Shown: in pieces, positions 23,950 to 31,727 of the stretch
How positions within the stretch are numbered: the stretch's first letter is position 1
How the letters are laid out: every line of letters starts with the position of its first letter
Assembly: GCA_045635805.1 (NCBI GenBank)
Contig: JAZTWI010000001.1
Location: 186,001-250,000, forward strand
Direction of reading: 5' to 3'
Length of the DNA stretch: 64,000 nt
Origin: UBA11490 sp045635805
Lineage (GTDB): Bacteria; Bacillota; Clostridia; Christensenellales; UBA1242
Position numbers and translations under genes: made by a program
The notes under the pieces: model-generated
Database searches by the model: none
Told to the model about the DNA's origin: nothing
The model's input: only the letters and a program-made list of their open reading frames with translations

Positions 23950-25995
23950 ATGAAAAAGAGAATTCTCACATTTATAATAACAATGTGTTTCATTGTACCT
24001 TGTTTATTTATACTTACTGCGTGTTCTCAGGGTGGAGACCCATTGTTTATAGGATACGAAATTTACATTAAAGGCACAAAAACGGATAAGTTTGAGTGTA
24101 CAATAGGCGAAAATGCTATCACTGCAGAAGATATTACTATAAAAAGTTCTTGGACTGACGAACGTAAAAATACAGAAGTTGCACTTAGTGAATTTAATTT
24201 GAGTGTCAAATGGAGAGATGAGTGGGGTAGTGACCAGACTACAATACCAGAATTCTGGACAAACGGAACAGGTTCTACTGCTGGAGTGTATGCTACTACA
24301 TATGAATTTACATTAGAAAAAGATGGCTTTACTGTTACTTTTAAGGTTAATATTGCACTTAGGATAAATCAAAATGTACGTGTACGAATCTTCGATGGTA
24401 CAGAATACAGATATTCTGCAGAGATGCTATGGGGACATAATGATAGGGAAGTAGATACAGAGAAACATTATACATTTGATGTTGAAAACTTAGACTCTGG
24501 ATATGACCAACAAGAGCATATGCAGTGGGCAGTGATTGAGAAAGAGACTTATGATGCCCTAGAGACTACAGAACAAAAGAAAGAATTTATAAGAACTAGT
24601 CAAGCCTTTTCAACCGGACAAATATATAACCACTATGAGCCTGGAACATATTATGTATTTGCTTATGTTCCGGGTTGGAATAATACAAAATATGGCGAAG
24701 ATGCTGATGGTATAATTCATAACTACGCAACTTTAACAATTCTTCCAATTGGTTTTGAACAAGAAAGGGTAGAAAATAGGGTATTACAACACGATAGTTC
24801 ACAATATAGGAAAACATTTGATTATGTTGATGTGTCACTAAGAGATGAATTGACTCCTGAAGTGGAGAACGAACAATTATTATTTTTTGATTGTATTCCA
24901 TATTTTTATGAAAACGGTAGTTGGAAAACTAAACCACTACTTGAAATAATAGATGAGCCAGATAGATTTGATATAATATATACAACAATTAGGGCTCATG
25001 CAGTGCAAACAGCAGATGGTTATAAACTAGTAGATTTAAAAGATTACACTACTAGTATGACAGAGTGGGTGTATATCAATGCAGATGGCACACAAGGAGA
25101 TGTTGTTACAGATAATTCATTAATTGAAGTGGTTGAGTACTCTGAACTTGCTGATTATATTAGTGGAACATCAATTAATTTACCTATTTATTATATGATA
25201 GATAATTCCGATAACACTTTAGGTTCATTTTATGATTGTTCTAATGTATATAAGACTAGTGTAAAGATTAAAAAATATACAAGTGTTGTTGCACCTGTTG
25301 TAGAAGTAGGTATGGGTGGCACAGTTGCTGCTAAATATGTTACAGCAAAGAATACATTTGAATTTACTTATGGGGACAAATATCAATTAAATTGGGCAGA
25401 CACCTTAGACTCTCCACAGGCAATTATGTACAATCTAATTTATAATGCATATAGCAACCTATATGAATTAACAGGTTTTGATAAAACAGACTATTCAGAA
25501 GCTCCATATTACGGTTATGTCACTCTTAATAGTCCACATTATGCTTGGAAATTAGATGGAGTGAATTATACTTCTGAACCACTTAAGATTACATATTACA
25601 TAAATAAAAAAGCAGAAATTGAAAATCCTGTGTCTAGTAGTGGAAGCTCAAACTATATAGATGTTACTTACGATGAAACAACTGAGAGTTATATTTTAAG
25701 TGATTATATAACTATTGAAAATATCGTTAATGAAGATATTTGCTATAATCCAGATTGGGTAAATATTTATGCTTATCTAATGACAGAAGAAGATGCTTCA
25801 CTTGGCGCCGACCAGCTAATTGAGAAGTGTATAGCAGGTGACACAATTATTGATTATGATGGCAACTTTGTAACGAATGACGGCAATGCAGTAGGTAAGA
25901 GTTATATCATAGTATATAAACTAACAGATACAGCTAATACTACTTGGGCAGATGGCTCTACTTCTGCATTATATTTCAAGATTACACTTGTTTAG
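23950..25995 (+). CDS. Large unknown lipoprotein (681 aa)
   Basis: The signal peptide ends in lipobox LTAC (Cys near 22). About 660 extracellular residues follow, rich in Tyr, Thr, Asp and Glu with a beta-strand-like pattern; segments such as EIYIKGTKTDKFECTIGE near the start look like bacterial immunoglobulin-like or carbohydrate-binding modules, but I cannot name a family. The start at 23950 follows GGGGG; an upstream frame only adds leader. It lacks visible similarity to the 763-residue lipoprotein at 19193. Confidence 0.7.
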   Translation: MKKRILTFIITMCFIVPCLFILTACSQGGDPLFIGYEIYIKGTKTDKFECTIGENAITAEDITIKSSWTDERKNTEVALSEFNLSVKWRDEWGSDQTTIPEFWTNGTGSTAGVYATTYEFTLEKDGFTVTFKVNIALRINQNVRVRIFDGTEYRYSAEMLWGHNDREVDTEKHYTFDVENLDSGYDQQEHMQWAVIEKETYDALETTEQKKEFIRTSQAFSTGQIYNHYEPGTYYVFAYVPGWNNTKYGEDADGIIHNYATLTILPIGFEQERVENRVLQHDSSQYRKTFDYVDVSLRDELTPEVENEQLLFFDCIPYFYENGSWKTKPLLEIIDEPDRFDIIYTTIRAHAVQTADGYKLVDLKDYTTSMTEWVYINADGTQGDVVTDNSLIEVVEYSELADYISGTSINLPIYYMIDNSDNTLGSFYDCSNVYKTSVKIKKYTSVVAPVVEVGMGGTVAAKYVTAKNTFEFTYGDKYQLNWADTLDSPQAIMYNLIYNAYSNLYELTGFDKTDYSEAPYYGYVTLNSPHYAWKLDGVNYTSEPLKITYYINKKAEIENPVSSSGSSNYIDVTYDETTESYILSDYITIENIVNEDICYNPDWVNIYAYLMTEEDASLGADQLIEKCIAGDTIIDYDGNFVTNDGNAVGKSYIIVYKLTDTANTTWADGSTSALYFKITLV

Positions 25996-26016
25996 ATTGA
26001 AATAAAATTAAATAAT

Positions 26017-26045
26017 AAAAAGCACCAATTTATGGTGCTTTTTTA
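26017..26045. terminator. Bidirectional terminator
   Basis: AAAAGCACC-AATTTAT-GGTGCTTTT between convergent lipoprotein and deaminase genes. Confidence 0.85.
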
Positions 26046-26057
26046 TGTGTTTGCATA

Positions 26058-26486
26058 TTACTTATCTGCTTTAACTCTTGCTTCTCTTTTGTATGGATAA
26101 GGCAGAAGGTCGTTAGTATGAACTTTTAGTGTTTTTCCAGAGTCTACATCTTCTAGTATTACATCACAATTTAGTTCTAATTTTTCAAAAGTGTATCTAC
26201 ATAGACCACATGGGGATACCACTCTGGTGCTACCATCGTTTCCCATTTTTACAGATACAATACACTCTATTTTTCTCTCCCCAGAAGCCAAAGCTTGACC
26301 GACAGCAATTTGCTCTGCACATATTGAGTGAGATGTCTTAATATTGATGCCTTTGTATATTTTACCAGAAGACGCTCTTACAGCACAGCCAACGTGCATA
26401 CCTAGGTTAGTGTATAGGTCGCAATTTTCTTTAACTATTTGTGTTGCTGCTTCTATTAATTCTAAATCTTTCTTATTTAATTCCAT
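26058..26486 (-). CDS. cdd: Cytidine/blasticidin-S deaminase family protein
   Basis: 142 residues. The zinc site is formed by CAEQ (Cys and catalytic Glu, about residues 56-59) and PCGLC (about 92-96). The spacing and the C-terminal DLLPYPY resemble blasticidin-S deaminase as much as housekeeping cytidine deaminase. The likely role is pyrimidine salvage; deamination of a nucleoside antibiotic is the alternative. Monocistronic, with ribosome site AGGAG. Confidence 0.75.
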   Translation of the reverse strand: MELNKKDLELIEAATQIVKENCDLYTNLGMHVGCAVRASSGKIYKGINIKTSHSICAEQIAVGQALASGERKIECIVSVKMGNDGSTRVVSPCGLCRYTFEKLELNCDVILEDVDSGKTLKVHTNDLLPYPYKREARVKADK

Positions 26487-26644
26487 TTTATATTACTCCT
26501 ATCTATACTAGTATAGCATAAATTTAGTATCGCTAATACTAAATTTTATGCTTTTGGTAAATTTAATATATGCATTATTGTTATGTATAATATTGAATAT
26601 GAACTTAAAATATGCTATACTAATAAAAGAGAGAAGGTGAGATT

Positions 26645-27112
26645 ATGGATAAAAGATTAGAGACTTTAAGAGAAACATACGCAGAACTTGGTAAAGAACC
26701 AGAAAGACTATATACTTCGCTTAATCTAACACATAAACAAAGAACAGGAACTTATGCTGACTTTGTGAGAACAGGTGTTAAACCAGAAGTTGCAGATGTG
26801 ATGGAAGAAAATGGAGATTATATGGGATATTTGTCTACTATTCTTTCTTCGTATAGTGTGCCAGACTTTATGTATTCTAAGGCAATAGCAATGCTATATA
26901 ATTCTCACAGAACAGTATTACCGGTTGTCGGTAGAGAGCATTTAGAAACTCTATATAGACAGAAATTGGATTGTGTAAGAACTGCATTTAAAGAACTTAA
27001 AAAACACCCAAACAAAGCAGGTATGAAAGTTAAAGATATCAAAGAAATCAGAGCTCTAGTAGAAGACGACCTAAATGAACTACTTGCAAAACAAGGCGAG
27101 AGTGTAAAGTAG
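26645..27112 (+). CDS. Unknown soluble helical protein
   Basis: 155 residues, not recognised. It is hydrophilic and predominantly helical, with no signal peptide and no Cys clusters. The ATG at 26645 has the ribosome site GAGAAGGTGA and a TATACT -10 box lies about 30 nt upstream. It is flanked by terminators, so it is a single-gene unit. Codon use matches the core genome. Confidence 0.65.
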   Translation: MDKRLETLRETYAELGKEPERLYTSLNLTHKQRTGTYADFVRTGVKPEVADVMEENGDYMGYLSTILSSYSVPDFMYSKAIAMLYNSHRTVLPVVGREHLETLYRQKLDCVRTAFKELKKHPNKAGMKVKDIKEIRALVEDDLNELLAKQGESVK

Positions 27113-27117
27113 TATTT

Positions 27118-27147
27118 AAAAGCACCATAATTATTGGTGTTTTTTAT
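27118..27147 (+). terminator. Terminator
   Basis: AAAAGCACCA-TAATTAT-TGGTGTTTTTT. Confidence 0.85.
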
Positions 27148-27221
27148 TTTCTTTGAAAATAATTAAAAATTATATAAAAACTATGCTATAATAATCTCAT
27201 AAATATTTAAAAGGTAATTTT

Positions 27222-28124
27222 ATGGTAGAGAGATATAATCAATTTAATAGTTGGTTAAAAGAGAAGTTTGGAGAGAGAACGCTAAAGATATGTATTGATG
27301 GTGGTTTTACCTGTCCAAATAGAGATGGATGCAAGTGCTATGGTGGTTGCTCTTTTTGTGGCGAAAGGGGTAGTGGAGAGAATACCAAGAGAATAGACAT
27401 TTCTACCCAGGTAAGAAATCATTTAGATAGTTATAGGGGTAAGAGAGCGAATAAATTTATCGCTTATTTTCAGAATTTTTCTAATACTTATGACACTATT
27501 AACCATCTGAAAGAGAAATATGACTCTGCACTAATTGATGATAGAATTGTAGCCCTTGCAGTAGCGACTAGACCAGACTGTATTGATGAAGAAATTGCAA
27601 AACTACTCAAGTCTTATACAAATAAATACTATGTTTACGTTGAATTGGGTTTGCAAACTGCTAACGAAAAAGTAGCAGAGAAATTTAATAGGGGTTATAC
27701 CACAGCAGACTTTATAAAAGCAGTTAAAATTCTTAATAAATATGGCATAGATATTGTGACTCATATAATGGTAGGACTGCCTTATGAACAAGAAGATGAC
27801 ATAATAGATACTGTAAATCTAATAAATTCACTAGATATTATGGGTGTAAAGATACACTCTACTTATATCATTAAAGATACTGCATTAGAGAAAATTTATT
27901 TAGAAGGTAAATACACACCACTGACATTAGAGAGATATGTTGATTCAGTGTGTTATATTCTATCGCACTTAAGACCAGAAATTATAATCTGCAGAATAAC
28001 AGGTGATGCGCCTAAAGATATTCTTGTAGAGCCAGAGTGGAATGCTCACAAAAAAATTATTCTTAATAGCATAAATAAAGCCCTAGCAGATAAAGACATA
28101 GTGCAGGGTAAAGAGTATAAATAA
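27222..28124 (+). CDS. Radical SAM protein, TIGR01212/YtqA family
   Basis: 300 residues. The N-terminal family signature RYNQFNSWLKEKFG is followed by ICIDGGFTCPNRDG and the radical-SAM iron-sulfur cysteines in GFTCPNR..YGGCSFCG, then GSGE. ELGLQTANE and HIMVGLPYE are further conserved motifs. Proteins of this family (YhcC/YtqA) are assumed to modify RNA or metabolites, but the reaction is not established. A TATAAT box at about 27187 and AAAGGT precede it. Confidence 0.82.
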   Translation: MVERYNQFNSWLKEKFGERTLKICIDGGFTCPNRDGCKCYGGCSFCGERGSGENTKRIDISTQVRNHLDSYRGKRANKFIAYFQNFSNTYDTINHLKEKYDSALIDDRIVALAVATRPDCIDEEIAKLLKSYTNKYYVYVELGLQTANEKVAEKFNRGYTTADFIKAVKILNKYGIDIVTHIMVGLPYEQEDDIIDTVNLINSLDIMGVKIHSTYIIKDTALEKIYLEGKYTPLTLERYVDSVCYILSHLRPEIIICRITGDAPKDILVEPEWNAHKKIILNSINKALADKDIVQGKEYK

Positions 28125-28153
28125 AAAAGATTAATAAGTTAAGGTTGCTTAAT

Positions 28154-29131
28154 ATGATAAAAAAAATAAAAGAAAACAACTTAATTTTAAGTGAAGACAA
28201 AAAAACATATATTATAGAATCCATTAAAATTTTTCTACAAAAAGAGAAATATGGCTTTGAAACACGATATAAATCTTGGATATATTGTCATAGTTATTTT
28301 ATGGAATTGAAAAAATGTAATAGTGGGAAGAAGTTTAAAGAATTAAATGAAGTTGATAAAAAATTATCACTATTAAATCTTAGTGGATATCTTGCTAGTT
28401 GGGGTATGTATCGTGGAAGTTCTTTTACTTTGCAATATGATTATACTATTTTTGAAAATGTGATATCTATTATTTTAGATAACAAATATAAAATGCTTTG
28501 GGATTTGGATTATAATACTATAAAGAATAGTAAAGAAGAAGTAAGGGATTTGCTTATTTCTATTCGAAAAGAAATAAATGATTCGCTAAATGAGTATAGA
28601 GAATTTTTCAATAATAAGAGCAGGTTATCAATAAAGAAAAAAGAAGATTCCTTAGTAAGTCAAACATTAGTAACAAAGATTTTATTGGGAACGATTTGTT
28701 GTTGTCCTGCATATGATACTTATTTTTCTAATAGTATAGGTGGAAACTTTAATGACTTTAATGATAATGAAAAGGTAGATAATTTATTGGAATTAATTAT
28801 AAGAAATAATGTTTTTAATGATTTAAGTAGAAAAACAAATTATCCACTTATGAAAATTGTTGATATGGCATATTTCAATATTGGTATAGAAACAAAATTT
28901 TATAATTATTATCATAAATACATTAAAAATGGAGAGGAACCACAGGATAAGGAAGTATGGAGAGATATAGTTAAATCAATTAATCAGTTTTATTATAAAA
29001 TGAATAAAGCAGAAAATTTTAAAGTCCATACTGCATTTGATTGTAATCAAGTCGTAGTCGAAAATTTTATAAATAAGTATAAATTGAAAATAGATAATGC
29101 CGTTTTACGTGCTGAGAATGATAAAAAATAA
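28154..29131 (+). CDS. Unknown accessory protein with SWGMYRGSS motif
   Basis: 325 residues, soluble, Lys/Asn/Ile-rich. A conserved-looking core LSGYLASWGMYRGSSFTLQY (about 76-95) recurs in uncharacterised proteins of diverse bacteria, as I remember it; function unknown. The ATG at 28154 is preceded by AAGG at the right distance, while a TTG 9 nt upstream is too close. I found only one CTAG in about 980 bp, against eight or so expected at the density of core genes, which suggests recent acquisition. It lies beside tRNA-Arg and a structured element. Confidence 0.65.
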   Translation: MIKKIKENNLILSEDKKTYIIESIKIFLQKEKYGFETRYKSWIYCHSYFMELKKCNSGKKFKELNEVDKKLSLLNLSGYLASWGMYRGSSFTLQYDYTIFENVISIILDNKYKMLWDLDYNTIKNSKEEVRDLLISIRKEINDSLNEYREFFNNKSRLSIKKKEDSLVSQTLVTKILLGTICCCPAYDTYFSNSIGGNFNDFNDNEKVDNLLELIIRNNVFNDLSRKTNYPLMKIVDMAYFNIGIETKFYNYYHKYIKNGEEPQDKEVWRDIVKSINQFYYKMNKAENFKVHTAFDCNQVVVENFINKYKLKIDNAVLRAENDKK

Positions 29132-29139
29132 AATAATTA

Positions 29140-29174
29140 AAGAGCAAATGATAAGTTGTCAGATGTTCTTTTTT
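29140..29174. terminator. Terminator of the accessory gene
   Basis: AAGAGCA/TGTTCTT (one wobble) around an 17-nt loop, T-run on plus strand; an A/T-rich tail on the minus side may let it work both ways. Confidence 0.55.
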
Positions 29175-29203
29175 ATAGAAAAGATATTTTCATAAGTGTT
29201 TGT

Positions 29204-29340
29204 TGGTGCACCCATAAAGGACTCGTATTGAGCGAAGCGGCAATTGTCGGGCAGGGTTCCCGACTACCTTCCACAACTTGTTGGGGGTTCAAGATATAAA
29301 TATCTAACAAGTCGAAGACTTGGAGTCCACCTGTGTGCAC
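29204..29340 (-). ncRNA. Strongly structured tRNA-like element, candidate ncRNA
   Basis: 137 nt without a gene. On the minus strand it begins GTGCACAC and ends GGGTGCACCA, i.e. with a tRNA-type CCA. The ends pair (GTGCAC/GTGCAC, 29206-29211 with 29335-29340), then GGACTC (29219-29224) pairs with GAGTCC (29323-29328). Inside are three helices: ATTG..CAAT with GC-GAA-GC (29227-29244), GTCGGG..CCCGAC (29246-29264), and ACTTGTT..AACAAGT (29276-29312) capped by AGATAT-AA-ATATCT. Its CCA-proximal end copies the 3' end of the neighbouring tRNA-Arg. It may be an expressed RNA or an integration scar. Confidence 0.4.
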
Positions 29341-29362
29341 AAAAAAAGAGCCAAGGGCTCTT
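29341..29362 (-). terminator. Terminator of tRNA-Arg
   Basis: On the minus strand AAGAGCC-CTT-GGCTCTT is followed by a run of T residues, 8 nt after the tRNA CCA. Confidence 0.85.
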
Positions 29363-29369
29363 ATATTTG

Positions 29370-29446
29370 TGGTGCACCCAGGAGGACTCGAACCCCCAAC
29401 CTTCTGGTCCGTAGCCAGACGCTCTATCCAATTGGGCTATGAGTGC
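29370..29446 (-). tRNA. tRNA-Arg (anticodon ACG)
   Basis: 77 nt including encoded CCA. Acceptor GCACTCA pairs with TGGGTGC; anticodon stem TCTGG/CCAGA with loop CTACGGA gives anticodon ACG (read as ICG); T-loop TTCGAGT. Reads the CGN arginine box. Confidence 0.95.
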
Positions 29447-29570
29447 ATATTCAATTCACCTACATATTTTAATGCAAAATGTTTGTTTTGTCAATAATAT
29501 TGATTATTATTTATAGAAAGGTTTTGATAATAAAATGGGTGGGTGTAAGTGTTATTTATAACTACTTTAT

Positions 29571-29599
29571 TTGACTTTAACTTGTATAAATTGTATACT
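29571..29599 (+). promoter_or_regulatory. Promoter of small membrane protein operon
   Basis: TTGACT, a 17-bp spacer and TATACT, about 38 nt before the ATG at 29638. Confidence 0.75.
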
Positions 29600-29637
29600 C
29601 AAAAAAGATAAGGAAATATTTAAATAAGGAGAGCCTT

Positions 29638-29721
29638 ATGTTTAAGTTGTTGAGAAAAATATTTAAGTTCATTCTAATCTTTATTGCACTTGCATTATTT
29701 TATTGGTATGTTGTTAGATGA
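29638..29721 (+). CDS. 27-residue membrane miniprotein
   Basis: A short frame with ribosome site AAGGAGAG, basic N-terminus (MFKLLRKIFK), one membrane helix (FILIFIALALFYWYVV) and final Arg. Its TGA overlaps the ATG of the next gene as ATGA, the classic coupling arrangement, and it lies behind a good promoter. Too short for standard gene callers. Function unknown; it may assist or regulate the downstream membrane protein. Confidence 0.6.
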   Translation: MFKLLRKIFKFILIFIALALFYWYVVR

Positions 29722-30593
29722 TAAGAGAATTTTGGCAAGAAGTAAAAGAAGAAAGAAAAGAACGTAAACGACTTAAAAAACAAAGAAAAAAAATGGCTCT
29801 CACGGGTGAACAAAAAGCGACCAAAATATTCGGAATATTATTTGGTTTTTTTGTTTTCTTTGGTTCTATCTTTTATGCTTGTAGTGGTTTTTCTTTAGAT
29901 GGTTTTACACTATCTTGGGGACAGATAATTGGTTTAGACCAGGAGATTGTTGAGCAGTTAGAAGAACCAGTGGACGAAAATTTACTCCTTATTGATGGCA
30001 GGATTACTAGTGATGACTATATGTCATTTATTAATGCGTGGATTGCTGCCGGTGCAGACCCATCATACTTCGATGAAAATGGCGAACTAGTTGATAAAGA
30101 AATTGAAGACGAAGATGTTGATGAAGCAGAATTTATATATATAGATACTACACTCAGTCTCACAGGTAAAGAGATAGGTGGTTGGTGTAGGGAAACTAAT
30201 ATTGACCTAGGATATGTTGGTACTATGGATATCCTAGATATGAAATTTTATAAAGAAGGTGAGCAATATTATTTATCTACTATTGCTTTATGTAAACTAA
30301 GTAAATTACTAGAAAGTGATGAGATTCCTAATGTTTATCTAAAAACAATTACACCTATTAAAATACTAGATGGCAATATTACTACTCTTGGTTGTGAATT
30401 GTATATAAATAATCTAAGCGAAGAGTCTAATAAGGTAGTTGTAGATAAAATAAATCAGCTCACTAGCAATAAACTAACAACACTAGTAAATGACCTAGTT
30501 GTTACAGCATATATTAATCCACTAAAAACTATATTTAATGCAAGTATGGAACTTACCGATAATGGTATAGCCTTTATTCCTTTAGATGCTTAA
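29718..30593 (+). CDS. Unknown membrane-anchored protein
   Basis: 291 residues. A very basic cytoplasmic N-terminus (KEERKERKRLKKQRKK, about 10-25) precedes one membrane helix at about 37-55 and an acidic extracellular domain of about 230 residues with beta-rich pattern. The topology follows the positive-inside rule. I do not recognise the domain. The start overlaps the stop of the 27-residue miniprotein, so the two are translationally coupled. Confidence 0.65.
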   Translation: MIREFWQEVKEERKERKRLKKQRKKMALTGEQKATKIFGILFGFFVFFGSIFYACSGFSLDGFTLSWGQIIGLDQEIVEQLEEPVDENLLLIDGRITSDDYMSFINAWIAAGADPSYFDENGELVDKEIEDEDVDEAEFIYIDTTLSLTGKEIGGWCRETNIDLGYVGTMDILDMKFYKEGEQYYLSTIALCKLSKLLESDEIPNVYLKTITPIKILDGNITTLGCELYINNLSEESNKVVVDKINQLTSNKLTTLVNDLVVTAYINPLKTIFNASMELTDNGIAFIPLDA

Positions 30594-30670
30594 TTTGATT
30601 GCTAAAAATAGGTAATTAGTGATAAAATAATAATGTTAAAATGGAAAAAAATAAAAGTAGGTAGAGAAAA

Positions 30671-31621
30671 ATGTTTAGTCTATTTAGTTTAGCACATTTT
30701 GTTTATATCTTTGTTGCTATTTTATTAGTAGTAGGTATGGTATTTGTGCTCAGAAAATTTCAGTCTAATAAAGAGCAAAATCTTGCCCTTGCTATTTTAC
30801 TAGGGGCGATGGTTTTCTTTGTTGTCTTAGAATTAGTCGGTAGAATAATTACGGTTGAGCCATTTAAATTCTTTAATCATTTACCACTTAATGCATTTCA
30901 GGTTTTCGTATGGGTGTCTATGTTTGCATATTTCTCAAGAAGACTGTCTTGGATTAAATTTGGTTACTTGATTATTGTTCCGATATCTGCTATTTCTATT
31001 ATATTCGTTCCTACTATTTATACAACTATGGGTAGTTTCTCACTATCTCTAGTGTCATATGTGATAATAAATGCATTACTTATTGTATATTCAATAGTGT
31101 CTCTACTATATACAAGATACGACCTTGAGCACAAAGATGTGTATAATTCAGTTATTAATTTAATTATTATTGTAGCTATTGGTCATATTGTCAATGTTGT
31201 CCTTAGATTTACAGCTTGGGGATTACAGGCTGACTACTTTGGTACTATGGCAGAAGGATATAATCTATATATCTCTTGGATTTCTAAATTAATTCCTATA
31301 CCATTTGTTGTAATGCTTCCATTATTTGCAGCAATGTTTGGTGTGGCATATTTAGTAAAGATTCCTTTTGATGTTATTAAGAGTAGAAAAGAAAAACAAG
31401 AACAATTAGAAGAAATTATTGCACTTGGAAATTTAAAAGAGCAACAGAAATTTAGAGAAGAAGAAAGGGCTAGTAAGAAGGCTAAATCTCAAGTACTTGT
31501 AAAGCCAGATGTTAAGGCTACTCCTGAGGCTGCTAAAAATCCTAATAATGCTACATCAAAGTCAGGTTTTCTAAATACTCAAAAAGAAGTTAAAGTAGAT
31601 AATACTAGAAAACATAATTAA
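30671..31621 (+). CDS. Polytopic membrane protein, possibly YwaF-like
   Basis: 316 residues with about seven hydrophobic segments (roughly 5-25, 37-57, 76-93, 97-117, 121-148, 160-180, 212-236) and a cytoplasmic, highly charged C-terminal tail of about 75 residues. HLPLNAFQVFVWV near 74-86 is reminiscent of the short conserved loop of YwaF/TIGR02206 proteins, but the match is weak. Function unknown. A strong terminator follows. Confidence 0.5.
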   Translation: MFSLFSLAHFVYIFVAILLVVGMVFVLRKFQSNKEQNLALAILLGAMVFFVVLELVGRIITVEPFKFFNHLPLNAFQVFVWVSMFAYFSRRLSWIKFGYLIIVPISAISIIFVPTIYTTMGSFSLSLVSYVIINALLIVYSIVSLLYTRYDLEHKDVYNSVINLIIIVAIGHIVNVVLRFTAWGLQADYFGTMAEGYNLYISWISKLIPIPFVVMLPLFAAMFGVAYLVKIPFDVIKSRKEKQEQLEEIIALGNLKEQQKFREEERASKKAKSQVLVKPDVKATPEAAKNPNNATSKSGFLNTQKEVKVDNTRKHN

Positions 31622-31633
31622 ATATAAGATATT

Positions 31634-31667
31634 AAAACTCTCATAATTTAATATGGGAGTTTTTTTA
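31634..31667 (+). terminator. Terminator
   Basis: ACTCTCATA/ATATGGGAGT with flanking A and T runs. Confidence 0.8.
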
Positions 31668-31681
31668 TTGTGTAGAGAGAC

Positions 31682-31712
31682 AAAAGAGCAGAAGATTGTT
31701 TGTCTTCTGCTC
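31682..31712 (-). terminator. Terminator of ABC transporter operon
   Basis: Perfect GAGCAGAAGA/TCTTCTGCTC 10-bp stem with a 7-nt loop, T-rich on the minus side. Confidence 0.8.
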
Positions 31713-31727
31713 CTAAAATTTATTAAT

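Noticed and set aside
29204..29340. Integron attC site or tmRNA
   Set aside because: No attC core-site pattern (GTTRRRY/RYYYAAC) at the ends and no integron genes; there is no tag-reading frame, and it is far shorter than tmRNA.
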